DNA from: Pseudoselenomonas ruminantium
GTDB lineage: Bacteria; Bacillota; Negativicutes; Selenomonadales; Selenomonadaceae
DNA: 64,000 bases
Assembly (NCBI RefSeq): GCF_900113715.1
Contig: NZ_FOQK01000007.1
Location: forward strand, 1 to 64,000
Reading direction: 5' to 3'
The notes below the pieces were generated by a model. It was not told where the DNA came from, ran no database searches, and worked only from the letters and a program-made list of their open reading frames with translations. Shown here one piece after another: positions 56,401 to 64,000 of this stretch. The position numbers were made by a program, and so were the translations under genes. How positions within the stretch are numbered: the first letter of the stretch is position 1; each line of letters opens with the position of its first letter.

Positions 56401-57600
56401 ATGCGGATAAGGAAGACCATGTGGAACAACGATGCCGAGCCCATCCTTGTCATCATGATTATCCTCATTGTTCTTGGGACAATCAATGTATTCAGCTCAA
56501 GCTTTGTCATTGCGACGACGGATTATGAGAACCCGTATTATTTCCTGATCCGTCACGCAGTCTGGCTGGTGGTCGGGTTCATTGCCTTCGTCATCTGCCG
56601 CAAGGTCAACTACCGGCGCTGGCGAGACTGGATGCCGATGCTGCTGATCGGCATGATACTGGCGCTGGCGGCGGTGCTCGTGGTGGGCATGAGCGTCAAC
56701 GGTGCGCGGCGCTGGCTGGGCGTCGGCCCGCTGAGCTTCCAGCCAGCGGAGTTTGCCAAGCTCGTGAGTCTGATGCTGGCGGCTGCAATCCTGTCGGTGC
56801 AGGTCAAGGCTGGCCGGCCCGCAAGTGTCATGAACCTGCAGTTTGCCTTGATCATGTTGATGGCTGGCCTTACGGAGCTGGAGCCTGATATGGGAACGGC
56901 GTGCATCATCCTGGGCGTGCCGCTCATCATGGCCTTTGTCGTCGGCATGACGCCGGCGATGACCAAGGGCGTACTGCTCGCCATCCCGTTGGGCGTTGTC
57001 GGCCTTATCACGCTGCAGCCGTATCGTCTGAACCGCGTGCGCATCATGCTCGATCCGTGGTCGGATGCCCAGGGCATCGGCTATCAGACGGTGCAGTCGC
57101 TCTCGACCATCGGCTCGGGGGGCTTCTGGGGCATGGGCCTGGGCGATGGCGTCAGCAAGTACGAGTACCTGCCCGAGGCACATACGGATTTCGCGTTTGC
57201 GATTTTCTGCCAGGAGCATGGGTATGTCGGTGCCTTGATGGTATTCTTGCTGTTTGCCCTGTTGATTTTCTTCTGTGTCCGCATTGCCAACCGTGCGGCC
57301 GATGAGTTCGGCCAGATCCTGGCCATGGGCATCATGCTCTTGATCCTTGGCCAGGCGCTGGCGAACCTCGCGATGGTCGGTGGCATGTTCGCCGTCGTCG
57401 GCGTGCCGCTGCCCTTCATCAGCTATGGTGGCTCATCGCTGCTGGTCACGATGATTGCCATGGGGATGCTGCTCAATATCTGCGACCATGGCCGTGCGCC
57501 GGATTACGGTGACGCGGCCGGCAGGAAGACGGAAGCCGTCAAGGGCAAGCCTGGGCAGGAAGCGGCCAGCAGCCGTCCGCAGCTTCGCTTGGTGAAATAA
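56401..57600 (+). CDS. FtsW/RodA/SpoVE-family peptidoglycan polymerase
   Basis: SEDS proteins polymerise lipid II with a partner class B penicillin-binding protein, FtsW in division and RodA in elongation. The 399-residue protein has about ten membrane helices and the motifs NGARRWLGVGPLSFQPAEFAKL, GQALANLAMVGGMFAVVGVPLPFISYGGSS and YLPEAHTDFAFAIFCQEHG (the extracytoplasmic loop with a conserved Asp). A cytoplasmic tail of about 40 residues is Lys/Gln/Ala-rich. No penicillin-binding protein is adjacent, so which of the two roles it has is not settled. Confidence 0.92.
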   Translation: MRIRKTMWNNDAEPILVIMIILIVLGTINVFSSSFVIATTDYENPYYFLIRHAVWLVVGFIAFVICRKVNYRRWRDWMPMLLIGMILALAAVLVVGMSVNGARRWLGVGPLSFQPAEFAKLVSLMLAAAILSVQVKAGRPASVMNLQFALIMLMAGLTELEPDMGTACIILGVPLIMAFVVGMTPAMTKGVLLAIPLGVVGLITLQPYRLNRVRIMLDPWSDAQGIGYQTVQSLSTIGSGGFWGMGLGDGVSKYEYLPEAHTDFAFAIFCQEHGYVGALMVFLLFALLIFFCVRIANRAADEFGQILAMGIMLLILGQALANLAMVGGMFAVVGVPLPFISYGGSSLLVTMIAMGMLLNICDHGRAPDYGDAAGRKTEAVKGKPGQEAASSRPQLRLVK

Positions 57601-57614
57601 TGGATCCAGCAACA

Positions 57615-57642
57615 AAAAAACCTTCCCGTGGGAAGGTTTTTT
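57615..57642. terminator. Bidirectional terminator between the SEDS gene and the ygbA-type gene
   Basis: AAAAAACCTTCCC and GGGAAGGTTTTTT form a near-perfect palindrome with A and T runs on either side, between convergent genes. Confidence 0.9.
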
Positions 57643-57653
57643 ATATTGCTGGA

Positions 57654-58115
57654 TTATTTCTTTGCCTTGCGGTCTTTGGCGCGTTTCTTGGAAGCCTCTT
57701 CCTTGGCCTTGACCTTATCGTCGATTTTCTTGGCCTGCTGGTATTTCGCATAATCGACGCCCATGCTGGCCAGCTTGTGCTTGACAGTCATGATGGGGTG
57801 GGAGAAGAACATGCGCTTCTGGCTCGAACCCATGATGTGCAGGAACTCCTGCGCCTGCTTGGAGCCGAAGCACTGCACCGTGCGGTCACAGCGGTCGCAG
57901 ATCGGCTTCGTGATGCCATAGGGGCAGCGGTTCATCTTCGTCATGACCGTGGCCAGAAGGGCCTGGCACTGCGGGCAGAGTTTATCGCCCGATGTCTTGT
58001 GATGGCTGTGGCAGTAGATGCCGAAAGTCTTTCGGATGGTGGCCTTTTCTTTCGGCATGTTGTTCTTTATTTCTACCGGTTTCCTTTTCGGCAAGAAACG
58101 AGAAAAAATGCTCAT
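57654..58115 (-). CDS. YgbA-family (nitrous-oxide-stimulated promoter) protein
   Basis: The 153-residue cytoplasmic protein has a conserved Cys/His core: IYCHSHH, KLCPQCQALL, CPYG, ICDRCDRTVQCF, then KRMFFSHP. This matches the YgbA/nitrous-oxide-stimulated promoter family (PF11756 as I recall it), whose E. coli member is under NsrR control and helps recovery from nitric oxide. The Cys clusters could bind a metal or Fe-S cluster. The C-terminus is a Lys/Ala-rich helix. The gene is convergent with the SEDS gene and divergent from the next. Confidence 0.82.
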   Translation of the reverse strand: MSIFSRFLPKRKPVEIKNNMPKEKATIRKTFGIYCHSHHKTSGDKLCPQCQALLATVMTKMNRCPYGITKPICDRCDRTVQCFGSKQAQEFLHIMGSSQKRMFFSHPIMTVKHKLASMGVDYAKYQQAKKIDDKVKAKEEASKKRAKDRKAKK

Positions 58116-58166
58116 GTTGAATCACCTTTCGCTAGTTGGAATGTACCGTGTGGAGGCACTCTATAT

Positions 58167-58195
58167 ATTTTAAAGGTATTTAACGATAAAAGCAA
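58167..58195 (-). promoter_or_regulatory. Promoter of the ygbA-type gene
   Basis: On the minus strand TTGCTT (58190-58195) and TAAAAT (58167-58172) are 17 bases apart. It lies back-to-back with the plus-strand promoter at 58203. Confidence 0.7.
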
Positions 58196-58202
58196 GTCTC
58201 CC

Positions 58203-58230
58203 TTGACTTCTGTAACTTTCATAGTAAAAT
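58203..58230 (+). promoter_or_regulatory. Promoter of the small membrane protein-kinase operon
   Basis: TTGACT (58203-58208) and TAAAAT (58225-58230) are 16 bases apart. No other promoter is obvious before 63376, so it may serve the genes through rsmA. Confidence 0.7.
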
Positions 58231-58276
58231 TTATAAGTAAGAGTATTTTGGGGGTCGTGTACGTCATGGCCGGGAG

Positions 58277-58480
58277 GTGAGTACGATTTCTTTTTGGAAA
58301 CAGCATGGCAAGGCCATCTCGAATGTATTGGTGGTGCTGCTGGTAGTGGGCGCAATCTATGCGAAGATCCAGGACAATGGGGTCGATTCCCTGTTCCGCC
58401 TGACGGATCTCTATATCCTGGCGGGAGCCCTGCTGGGCCTCGGCGTGATCCGTTGGCTTGGCAAGCGTCACAATAAGTAA
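58277..58480 (+). CDS. Small two-helix membrane protein, unknown
   Basis: This 67-residue protein has two hydrophobic segments (about 14-29 and 42-59) and a basic C-terminus (GKRHNK). The GTG at 58277 overlaps GGGAGG itself, so the initiator is unclear. An ATT at 58286 has ideal spacing, or translation could be coupled to a 4-codon leader (ATG 58266, MAGR) whose stop overlaps the GTG (GTGA). I do not recognise a family. It precedes the DegS-like kinase by 28 bases. Confidence 0.6.
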   Translation: MSTISFWKQHGKAISNVLVVLLVVGAIYAKIQDNGVDSLFRLTDLYILAGALLGLGVIRWLGKRHNK

Positions 58481-58508
58481 CACACTGGCGTGAGAATGGA
58501 GGCGTCGT

Positions 58509-59789
58509 ATGTCAGCCCTCAAAGAGGAAGCCCTGCTGAACGGGGCAGGCGGATTGAAGACCGATTCGCTCAAGAGTATCCTGACCAATACAATCAATAC
58601 CATCGAGGATAACAAATCACAGATCTTTGATATATATGAGACGGCGCGCGCCGAGGTGGAAAGCAGCAAGCAGCAGCTTCAGGAGCTCAAGAAGCAGGCG
58701 CAGCAGACCATCGACCGCGTGGATGACCTGGTGAAGCAGGAGCAGCGGGAGAAGCAGCAGCTCGTGCAGGTCAGCAGCAATTTCCAGGACTATTCGGAGG
58801 AGAAGATCCGCGAATGTTATGAGCAGGTCAAGAATGTGCAGGTAGAGCTCGGCGTGCAGCGCGAGAAGGAGCAGAATCTGCGCCAGCAGCGCGACCGCCT
58901 GGAGCTGCGCCTGCGCCACTTGCAGGTCATGCTCGTGCAGGCCGAGCATCTGGCGCTGGCCATTGGCTCAGTGCTTTCGTATCTGAGCTCGCAGGTCAGT
59001 GGTGTCGTTTGGAAAATCGAAGCAGTGCAGAAGGATAAGTTCGTCGGTGCGCGCATCATCAAGGCACAGGAGGAAGAACGCTATCGGGTTTCCCGTGAAA
59101 TCCACGATGGCCCGGCACAGGATCTGGCGAACCTCATCTTCCAGACCTCGATTGCCGAGAAGCTCATCGACTACGACCCGGAGGAGGCCAAGAACACGCT
59201 GCGCGAACTGCGCCAGCAGATCCGCGACTGCCTCGTCAATGTGCGGCAGGTCATCTTTGACATGCGGCCGATGGCGCTGGATGATCTGGGCCTTGCGCCG
59301 GCGCTCAACCAGCTGGTCGGACGGCTGGCGTCGCGCGGTGTCCTCTCAACGGAGTTCAGCATCGATGGCAACGCCTATGAGCTGCCCAAGCATGTGGAGA
59401 TCGCGATTTTCCGCATCGTGCAGGAGGCACTCAACAATGTGGCCCATCATGCCGGTACGGATAAGGCGCGTCTGCGCCTGCTCTATACGCCGCAGGCTTT
59501 GTCGGTGCTCGTCCAGGATGAAGGCAGCGGCTTTGATGCCGAGGCTGAGCCGGAGATCCCCGACATGGATCATGCGGATGAGATCCTTGACGAAGATGCC
59601 GAGCATGTAGGCAAGTTCGGTCTTATGGGCATGCGGGAACGCGCCAAGATCATCGGTGCGGATCTCAACATCGTCTCGGAGCCCGGCAAGGGGACCCGCG
59701 TCCATCTGCGCGTGCCGAGCAAGATCCCCGCGCCCAGCGTGGACAAGGTCAAGGCCATCAAGACACCGGACAAGGGCAGAAGGAAATGA
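58509..59789 (+). CDS. DegS-like cytoplasmic sensor histidine kinase
   Basis: The 426-residue protein has no membrane segment. A coiled-coil N-terminal half (about 25-150) resembles the DegS sensor. A HisKA_3-type dimerisation domain follows with phosphoacceptor His H199 (VSREIHDGPAQDLANL). The HATPase domain (about 290-405) has the N-box (EIAIFRIVQEALNNVAHHAG), the G1 box (QDEGSGFD), and GLMGMRERAKIIG. In Bacillus, DegS phosphorylates DegU encoded beside it. No response regulator is found here. The next gene overlaps by four bases. Confidence 0.9.
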   Translation: MSALKEEALLNGAGGLKTDSLKSILTNTINTIEDNKSQIFDIYETARAEVESSKQQLQELKKQAQQTIDRVDDLVKQEQREKQQLVQVSSNFQDYSEEKIRECYEQVKNVQVELGVQREKEQNLRQQRDRLELRLRHLQVMLVQAEHLALAIGSVLSYLSSQVSGVVWKIEAVQKDKFVGARIIKAQEEERYRVSREIHDGPAQDLANLIFQTSIAEKLIDYDPEEAKNTLRELRQQIRDCLVNVRQVIFDMRPMALDDLGLAPALNQLVGRLASRGVLSTEFSIDGNAYELPKHVEIAIFRIVQEALNNVAHHAGTDKARLRLLYTPQALSVLVQDEGSGFDAEAEPEIPDMDHADEILDEDAEHVGKFGLMGMRERAKIIGADLNIVSEPGKGTRVHLRVPSKIPAPSVDKVKAIKTPDKGRRK

Positions 59790-61261
59790 CGGATAAACAG
59801 ACAAAACTCAATCAGCTAAGAGCGCCGATTGCGGAGGCCATGCAGGCCTACGCGCGAGACGGCGCTCTCGCTTTTCATACGCCAGGGCACAAGCAGGGAC
59901 TCGGCGCGCATCCGCTGCTCAGGAAGCTCATCACCGCGGAGGGGCTGCGCGAAGAAGTCTCGCTGATGGAGGAGCTTGACGACCTCCATGAGCCGACGAT
60001 GTGCATCCGCGAAGCGCAGGAGCTGGCCGCGGATCTCTACGGTGCCGATGCGGCGTATTTCATGATCAATGGCACGAGCGGTGCTATCCATACGATGCTG
60101 ATGGCGGCGCTGATGCCCGGCGATACTGTGCTGGTGCCGCGCAATGCGCACCGTTCGCTGATCGGCGGCATCATCTTGGTGGGGGCAAGGCCTGTCTTCA
60201 TCCAGCCAGAGATTGATGAAAGGCTCGGCATTGCCATGGGGCTGCGCCTTAGCGACATCAAGAAGGCAATTGCTGCCCATCCCGAGGCCAGGGCCCTGGC
60301 CCTTGTCTATCCGACGTATTATGGCGTCACGGTGGACTTGCCGGCCATCGCCGACGAACTGCATGCGCATGATATGCTGCTGCTCGTCGACGAGGCCCAC
60401 GGGCCGCATCTGAAATTCTCGGACAAGCTGCCGCTGCAGGCCATCGATGCTGGTGCCGATATGGCGGCGCAAAGCACGCACAAGATCACCGGCAGCATGA
60501 CGCAGACCTCGCTGCTGCTCGTGAAGGGGCCGCGGGTGGATCAGGAGCGCGTGCGCCAGGCGGCGAGCCTGCTGCAATCGACAAGCCCCAACCAGCTGTT
60601 GCTGGCTTCTCTCGATATCGCGCGCTTGCAGCTGGCTGAGGTTGGCCGGGAAAGGATTGGCCGCGCTGTGCAGCTGGCCGAGAAGCTCCGCCGGGATATC
60701 AATGCGGTGGATGGCCTGTGGTCCTTTGGGGCCGACTACCTGCAGACGGAGGGCGCCGCAGGACTTGACCTCACGAAGGTCACGGTCAGCCTGCGCGGGC
60801 TGGGCATCAGCGGGCCCCAGGCCGAGGAGATCCTGCGCCATGAGTACAAGATCCAGTGTGAGCTTTCTGATGCGTATAATCTCCTGTTCATCATCTCGTA
60901 TGCCGACACGGAGCATGAGACTGGTGTGCTGCTGGATGCTTTGCGGGCTTTGGCAGCCAGGTTCCAGGGCAAGGCGCAGTTTTCGGTGCCGGCGGCTATG
61001 CCTGCCGTGCCGGCGCTGGGCATGACGCCGCGGGAGGCATTCTTTGCTGCCTATGAGCTGGTTCCGTTCCCCGTGGCGGCAGGCCGCATCGCTGCCGAGC
61101 AGCTGATGTTCTACCCGCCGGGCATCCCGATATTGGCTCCGGGAGACAGGATCAATCAGGCAAGCCTTGACTACATCCGGGCGATGCAGGAGCTCGGGCT
61201 CAAAGTGGTAGGTCCGCAGGATACCAATCTGAAGACATTGAAAGTAGTGAAAGAATCGTGA
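59786..61261 (+). CDS. Orn/Lys/Arg decarboxylase-family PLP enzyme
   Basis: The 491-residue protein is a fold-type I PLP enzyme of the basic amino-acid decarboxylase group. It has the N-terminal FHTPGHKQG, a PLP-stacking His (PRNAHRSLIGG, H122), VDEAHGPHL (D202) and the Schiff-base Lys K233 in STHKITGSMTQ. The C-terminal domain has YPPGIPILAPGD. It lacks the wing domain of enterobacterial inducible enzymes. Arginine, lysine and ornithine cannot be told apart. In Firmicutes such a gene commonly precedes tmk, as here. Its start overlaps the kinase stop (ATGA). Confidence 0.9.
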   Translation: MTDKQTKLNQLRAPIAEAMQAYARDGALAFHTPGHKQGLGAHPLLRKLITAEGLREEVSLMEELDDLHEPTMCIREAQELAADLYGADAAYFMINGTSGAIHTMLMAALMPGDTVLVPRNAHRSLIGGIILVGARPVFIQPEIDERLGIAMGLRLSDIKKAIAAHPEARALALVYPTYYGVTVDLPAIADELHAHDMLLLVDEAHGPHLKFSDKLPLQAIDAGADMAAQSTHKITGSMTQTSLLLVKGPRVDQERVRQAASLLQSTSPNQLLLASLDIARLQLAEVGRERIGRAVQLAEKLRRDINAVDGLWSFGADYLQTEGAAGLDLTKVTVSLRGLGISGPQAEEILRHEYKIQCELSDAYNLLFIISYADTEHETGVLLDALRALAARFQGKAQFSVPAAMPAVPALGMTPREAFFAAYELVPFPVAAGRIAAEQLMFYPPGIPILAPGDRINQASLDYIRAMQELGLKVVGPQDTNLKTLKVVKES

Positions 61262-61929
61262 GCAAAGGAAAACTCATCATCATAGAAGCCGGTGACGGCT
61301 CAGGCAAAGCCACGCAGACCAAGGCGCTTTACGAGCACCTCGTGCGTGATGGTCATGAAGTACGCCGCATCGAGTTCCCGGACTACGCGGCGGATTCGTC
61401 GATGCTCGTGCGCATGTACCTGCGTGGTGATTTCGGCGGTCATGCTGAGGATGTCAATGCGTTTGCTGCATCGACGTTTTTCGCTGTGGACCGCTATGCC
61501 TCTTTCCGCATGAAGTGGAAGGACTTTTACGATGCGGGCGGCATCATCCTGGCTGACCGCTATACGACAAGCAATATGGTTCATCAGGCCGTCAAGCTCA
61601 CCGATGAGGGGGAGCGCGCTGCGTTCCTTGACTGGCTCTGGGATTTCGAGTTCGTGAAGCTCGGCCTGCCGGTACCTGACAAGGTCGTCTTCCTTGATAT
61701 GGACCCGGCGGTGGCGGATAAGCTCATCGCGGCGCGGGCCAAGGAAACGGGAACGGCAAAGGACATCCACGAACAGGACACGGATTATCTGCATCGCTGC
61801 CATGCTGCCTATCTGGAGCTGGCCGCTAAATATGGCTGGGCTAAGGTGACTTGCAGCCAGCAGGGTGAGCCGCGCGCAATCGAGGCCATCCATGCAGATG
61901 TCTATGCTGCAGTCCAGGCGTGTCTATAA
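61258..61929 (+). CDS. tmk: Thymidylate kinase
   Basis: Tmk phosphorylates dTMP to dTDP. The 223-residue protein has the P-loop AGDGSGKATQ (11-20), EFPDYAADSSMLVRMYL (the DRX-adjacent substrate region), and LADRYTTSNMVHQ. The usual text of the P-loop is EGxDGxGKxTQ; here it begins EAGDGSGKATQ, still canonical in Gly and Lys. The GTG start overlaps the previous stop (GTGA). Confidence 0.9.
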   Translation: MSKGKLIIIEAGDGSGKATQTKALYEHLVRDGHEVRRIEFPDYAADSSMLVRMYLRGDFGGHAEDVNAFAASTFFAVDRYASFRMKWKDFYDAGGIILADRYTTSNMVHQAVKLTDEGERAAFLDWLWDFEFVKLGLPVPDKVVFLDMDPAVADKLIAARAKETGTAKDIHEQDTDYLHRCHAAYLELAAKYGWAKVTCSQQGEPRAIEAIHADVYAAVQACL

Positions 61930-61950
61930 TATAGAAGGTAAGGAGTATTT

Positions 61951-62499
61951 ATGATAAAAGAAGTATTGGTCGTCGAGGGCAAGATGGATGTTGTCGCCAT
62001 CGACAAGGCCGTCGAGGCTGACTGCATCATCACCGAGGGCTTCAACCTCAAGCCGCAGGCCTTGAAGAATATCGAGCAGGCCTATAAGAAACGCGGCATC
62101 ATCATCCTGACTGACCCGGACTCGGCTGGCGAGCGCATCCGCACCTATCTTTCGCGCCGCTTTCCCGAGGCCAAGCATGCCTTTGTGCCGGTCGAGGATG
62201 CCACGGATAATGACGATATCGGCATCGAGCAGGCCAAGCCCGATGCTATCCGCAAGGCACTGGAGAAGGTGCGTACGCTGGACTGGGAGCCGACGGATGA
62301 ATTCAGCGGTGCCGATCTCATCGTGAACAACCTGTCGGGGGCTGCTGATGCGAGCCAGCGCCGGGCAAGGCTCGGTGCGATCCTGGGCCTGGGCTTTGCC
62401 AATGCCAAGACGTTTTTGAAGCGCCTCAACCATTATGGCGTGACGCGGGAGGAATTTGCTGCTGCGGTTGCACAGCTTGACAAGGAGGATGGGAAATGA
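61951..62499 (+). CDS. rnmV: Ribonuclease M5
   Basis: RNase M5 matures 5S rRNA in Firmicutes. The 182-residue protein has the TOPRIM start VLVVEGKMDVVAIDKAVEAD, the acidic LTDPDSAGERIR and the C-terminal M5-specific domain (about 100-180). Placement before rsmA with an ATGA overlap is the usual Firmicute arrangement. Confidence 0.94.
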   Translation: MIKEVLVVEGKMDVVAIDKAVEADCIITEGFNLKPQALKNIEQAYKKRGIIILTDPDSAGERIRTYLSRRFPEAKHAFVPVEDATDNDDIGIEQAKPDAIRKALEKVRTLDWEPTDEFSGADLIVNNLSGAADASQRRARLGAILGLGFANAKTFLKRLNHYGVTREEFAAAVAQLDKEDGK

Positions 62500-63368
62500 G
62501 TGGAGAAACCATACAGCCGAAGATTGCCAGCCGTGAAGTCACGACGCATATCCTCAAGGCCTTCGGCCTGCGCATGAGCAAGAAGCTCGGCCAGAACTTC
62601 CTGATCGATGCGGGCATCGTGCAGGGCATCGTCGATGCGGCGGAAATCGAGCCGGGAGACCGCGTGCTCGAAATCGGGCCGGGCATCGGCACGCTGACGC
62701 AGGGCCTTGCCGAGGCTGGAGCCGAGGTCACAGCCGTCGAGCTTGACAAGAAGCTGCCGGCTGTGCTCGCCGAAACGCTCAAGGCTTATGAGAATGTCAC
62801 GATCGTGCCGGGCGATATCCTCAAGGTCAATATTCCGGCCATCATGGGCGATGCGCCGTTCAAGGTGGCGGCCAACCTGCCGTATTATATCACGACGCCA
62901 ATCCTCATGGCCCTCTTGGAGCGTCATCTGCCGATAACGCGGATGGTCACGATGGTGCAGAAGGAAGTGGCTGAGCGCATGGTCGCTGACCCGGGATCCA
63001 AGACGTACGGTGCCCTGTCGGTAGCAGTCCAGTACTACACCGAGCCCGAGATTGTGCTCAATGTACCGCCGCGCTCCTTCATCCCCGCGCCGGAAGTCGA
63101 CAGCGTCGTCATTGCCTGCAAGGTACGTGAGACGCCAGCCGTTGACGTGATGGAGGAGAAGATGTTCTTCCGTGTTGTCAAGGCGGCCTTTGGCCAGCGC
63201 CGCAAGACCCTGGCGAATGCTCTTTGCGGTGGCGGCTTCCCGAAAGAGCAGGTCCGCGATGCCATGGAGCGTGCTGGCATCGACCCGACGCGCCGCGGCG
63301 AGACGTTGTCGCTGGCTGAGTTTGCGCAGCTTGCTGACGAATTCAGCAAGATTGCAAAAAATGCTTAA
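62496..63368 (+). CDS. rsmA: 16S rRNA dimethyladenosine transferase (KsgA)
   Basis: RsmA dimethylates two adenines near the 3' end of 16S rRNA late in small-subunit assembly. The 290-residue protein has SKKLGQNFLIDAGIV, the SAM motif VLEIGPGIGTLTQGLA, and the catalytic NLPYYITTPILMALLE. The C-terminal PAEVDSVV-type stretch and RRKTLANAL are present. It begins inside rnmV (ATGA). Confidence 0.96.
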   Translation: MSGETIQPKIASREVTTHILKAFGLRMSKKLGQNFLIDAGIVQGIVDAAEIEPGDRVLEIGPGIGTLTQGLAEAGAEVTAVELDKKLPAVLAETLKAYENVTIVPGDILKVNIPAIMGDAPFKVAANLPYYITTPILMALLERHLPITRMVTMVQKEVAERMVADPGSKTYGALSVAVQYYTEPEIVLNVPPRSFIPAPEVDSVVIACKVRETPAVDVMEEKMFFRVVKAAFGQRRKTLANALCGGGFPKEQVRDAMERAGIDPTRRGETLSLAEFAQLADEFSKIAKNA

Positions 63369-63375
63369 TTTTTTA

Positions 63376-63404
63376 TTGCTACTATGCAAAAAATGTTATA
63401 CAAT
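63376..63404 (+). promoter_or_regulatory. Promoter of the nhaC-type gene
   Basis: TTGCTA (63376-63381) and TACAAT (63399-63404) are 17 bases apart in an AT-rich gap after rsmA. Confidence 0.65.
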
Positions 63405-63474
63405 AGTACACGTGAAAAATAACAAGCAAAGCATTGTAATGTTGTAAATGTACAAGTATAACAGAAAGTAGGTT

Positions 63475-64000
63475 ATGTTCATGGCAGAATCCGTCTGGTC
63501 CGTACTGCCGCCACTGATTACGATTGCGCTGGCGCTCTGGACAAAAGAAGTATACATGTCCCTGATCATCGGCATCTTTTCGGGTGCGATGTTCTTCACG
63601 GGGGGCAACATCATCGAGTCGATCCTGACGATGTTTGCCGTCATGGCCGATAAGGTCGGCAGCAACGTCAATATCCTCGTGTTCCTCGTTATCCTCGGCA
63701 TCCTGGTCGCAGCCATCACGCGCAGCGGCGCGACGCGCGCCTATGGTGAGTGGGCTGCGCGTTCGATCCGCGGCAAGCGCAGTGCCTCGCTGGTCACGGC
63801 GCTTTTGGGACTGGTCATCTTCATCGACGATTATTTCAACTGTCTGACCGTTGGTACGGTCATGCGTCCGGTGACGGATAAGTTCAAGATTGCGCGCACG
63901 AAACTCGCGTATATCATCGATGCGACGGCGGCACCAATCTGCATCATCGCCCCAGTATCGAGCTGGGCCGCTGCTGTCGGCTCCTCGCTGCCGGAGGGCA
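63475..64000 (+). CDS. NhaC-type Na+/H+ antiporter, truncated by window end
   Basis: About 175 residues are visible, at least five membrane helices. Conserved text includes FIDDYFNCLTVGTVMRPVTDKF and IIDATAAPICIIAPVSSWAAA, typical of NhaC-family carriers, which also include antiporters for malate/lactate or other anions. Start ATG 63475 (or 63481) has only a weak AGTAGG upstream. The gene runs off the end of the window, so its substrate cannot be judged. Confidence 0.85.
   Translation, partial: MFMAESVWSVLPPLITIALALWTKEVYMSLIIGIFSGAMFFTGGNIIESILTMFAVMADKVGSNVNILVFLVILGILVAAITRSGATRAYGEWAARSIRGKRSASLVTALLGLVIFIDDYFNCLTVGTVMRPVTDKFKIARTKLAYIIDATAAPICIIAPVSSWAAAVGSSLPEG

Noticed and set aside
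57600-58280. A 226-codon plus-strand frame across the ygbA-type gene
   Set aside because: Mostly antisense to the ygbA-type gene and crosses two promoters and a terminator.

Overview
The window is about 64 kb of a diderm Firmicute, most likely a member of the Selenomonadaceae (Negativicutes). It pairs Firmicute traits (ribonuclease M5 next to rsmA, a DegS-like kinase, AtpI/AtpZ, strong AGGAGG ribosome binding sites, many TTG starts) with a Gram-negative envelope: lipid A and Kdo synthesis, LPS export, BamA, TamB, TolC, Mla and Skp. The genus is an inference from gene content and gene order. I saw no rRNA, tRNA, CRISPR array, insertion sequence or prophage.

Layout. Positions 1-3800: an unknown single-pass membrane protein, serS, ubiX and, convergent, rnhA. 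Positions 3850-17520: envelope transport and assembly (mlaE, mlaF, an mlaD fused to a predicted beta-barrel, a tolC-type channel, tamB, a sigma-70 family factor, a single-pass membrane protein, bamA, and an unknown protein that looks like a small outer-membrane barrel). Positions 17550-19800: three different Skp/OmpH-type genes. Positions 19826-39049: an almost unbroken lipid A, Kdo and LPS-transport series (lpxD, lpxL-type, lpxC, fabZ, lpxA, lpxI, lpxB, msbA, a waaA-lpxK fusion, kdsB, kdsA, kdsD, kdsC, a second lpxL-type gene, lptC, lptA, lptB, one lptF/G-type permease, a DUF3084 gene). lptD, lptE, mlaA, mlaC and other Bam subunits are not here.

Positions 39099-42662: a RuvC/YqgF-like nuclease, dCMP deaminase, a WecA/TagO-type transferase, wecB and atpZ. 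Positions 42986-49744: the F-type ATP synthase operon atpI-B-E-F-H-A-G-D-C. Its c subunit has carboxylates at both ion-site positions. Positions 49798-55719: a small membrane protein (reverse strand), a large PAS/degenerate-GGDEF/EAL protein, and an AcoR-like AAA+ regulator that lacks the GAFTGA loop. Positions 55738-64000: trmB, an ftsW/rodA-type gene, a ygbA-type gene (reverse strand), a two-helix membrane protein, then the coupled series DegS-like kinase, Orn/Lys/Arg-type decarboxylase, tmk, rnmV, rsmA, and a truncated NhaC-type antiporter.

Together the window holds most of the inner-membrane and periplasmic half of outer-membrane construction: lipid A-Kdo synthesis, flipping (MsbA), export (Lpt), phospholipid traffic (Mla, TamB), and protein insertion (Skp, BamA). 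The points most worth a second look are the MlaD-barrel fusion, the sigma factor with an adjacent membrane protein (possible anti-sigma), the unknown outer-membrane protein between bamA and skp, the two-carboxylate ATP synthase rotor, and the GAFTGA-less activator.
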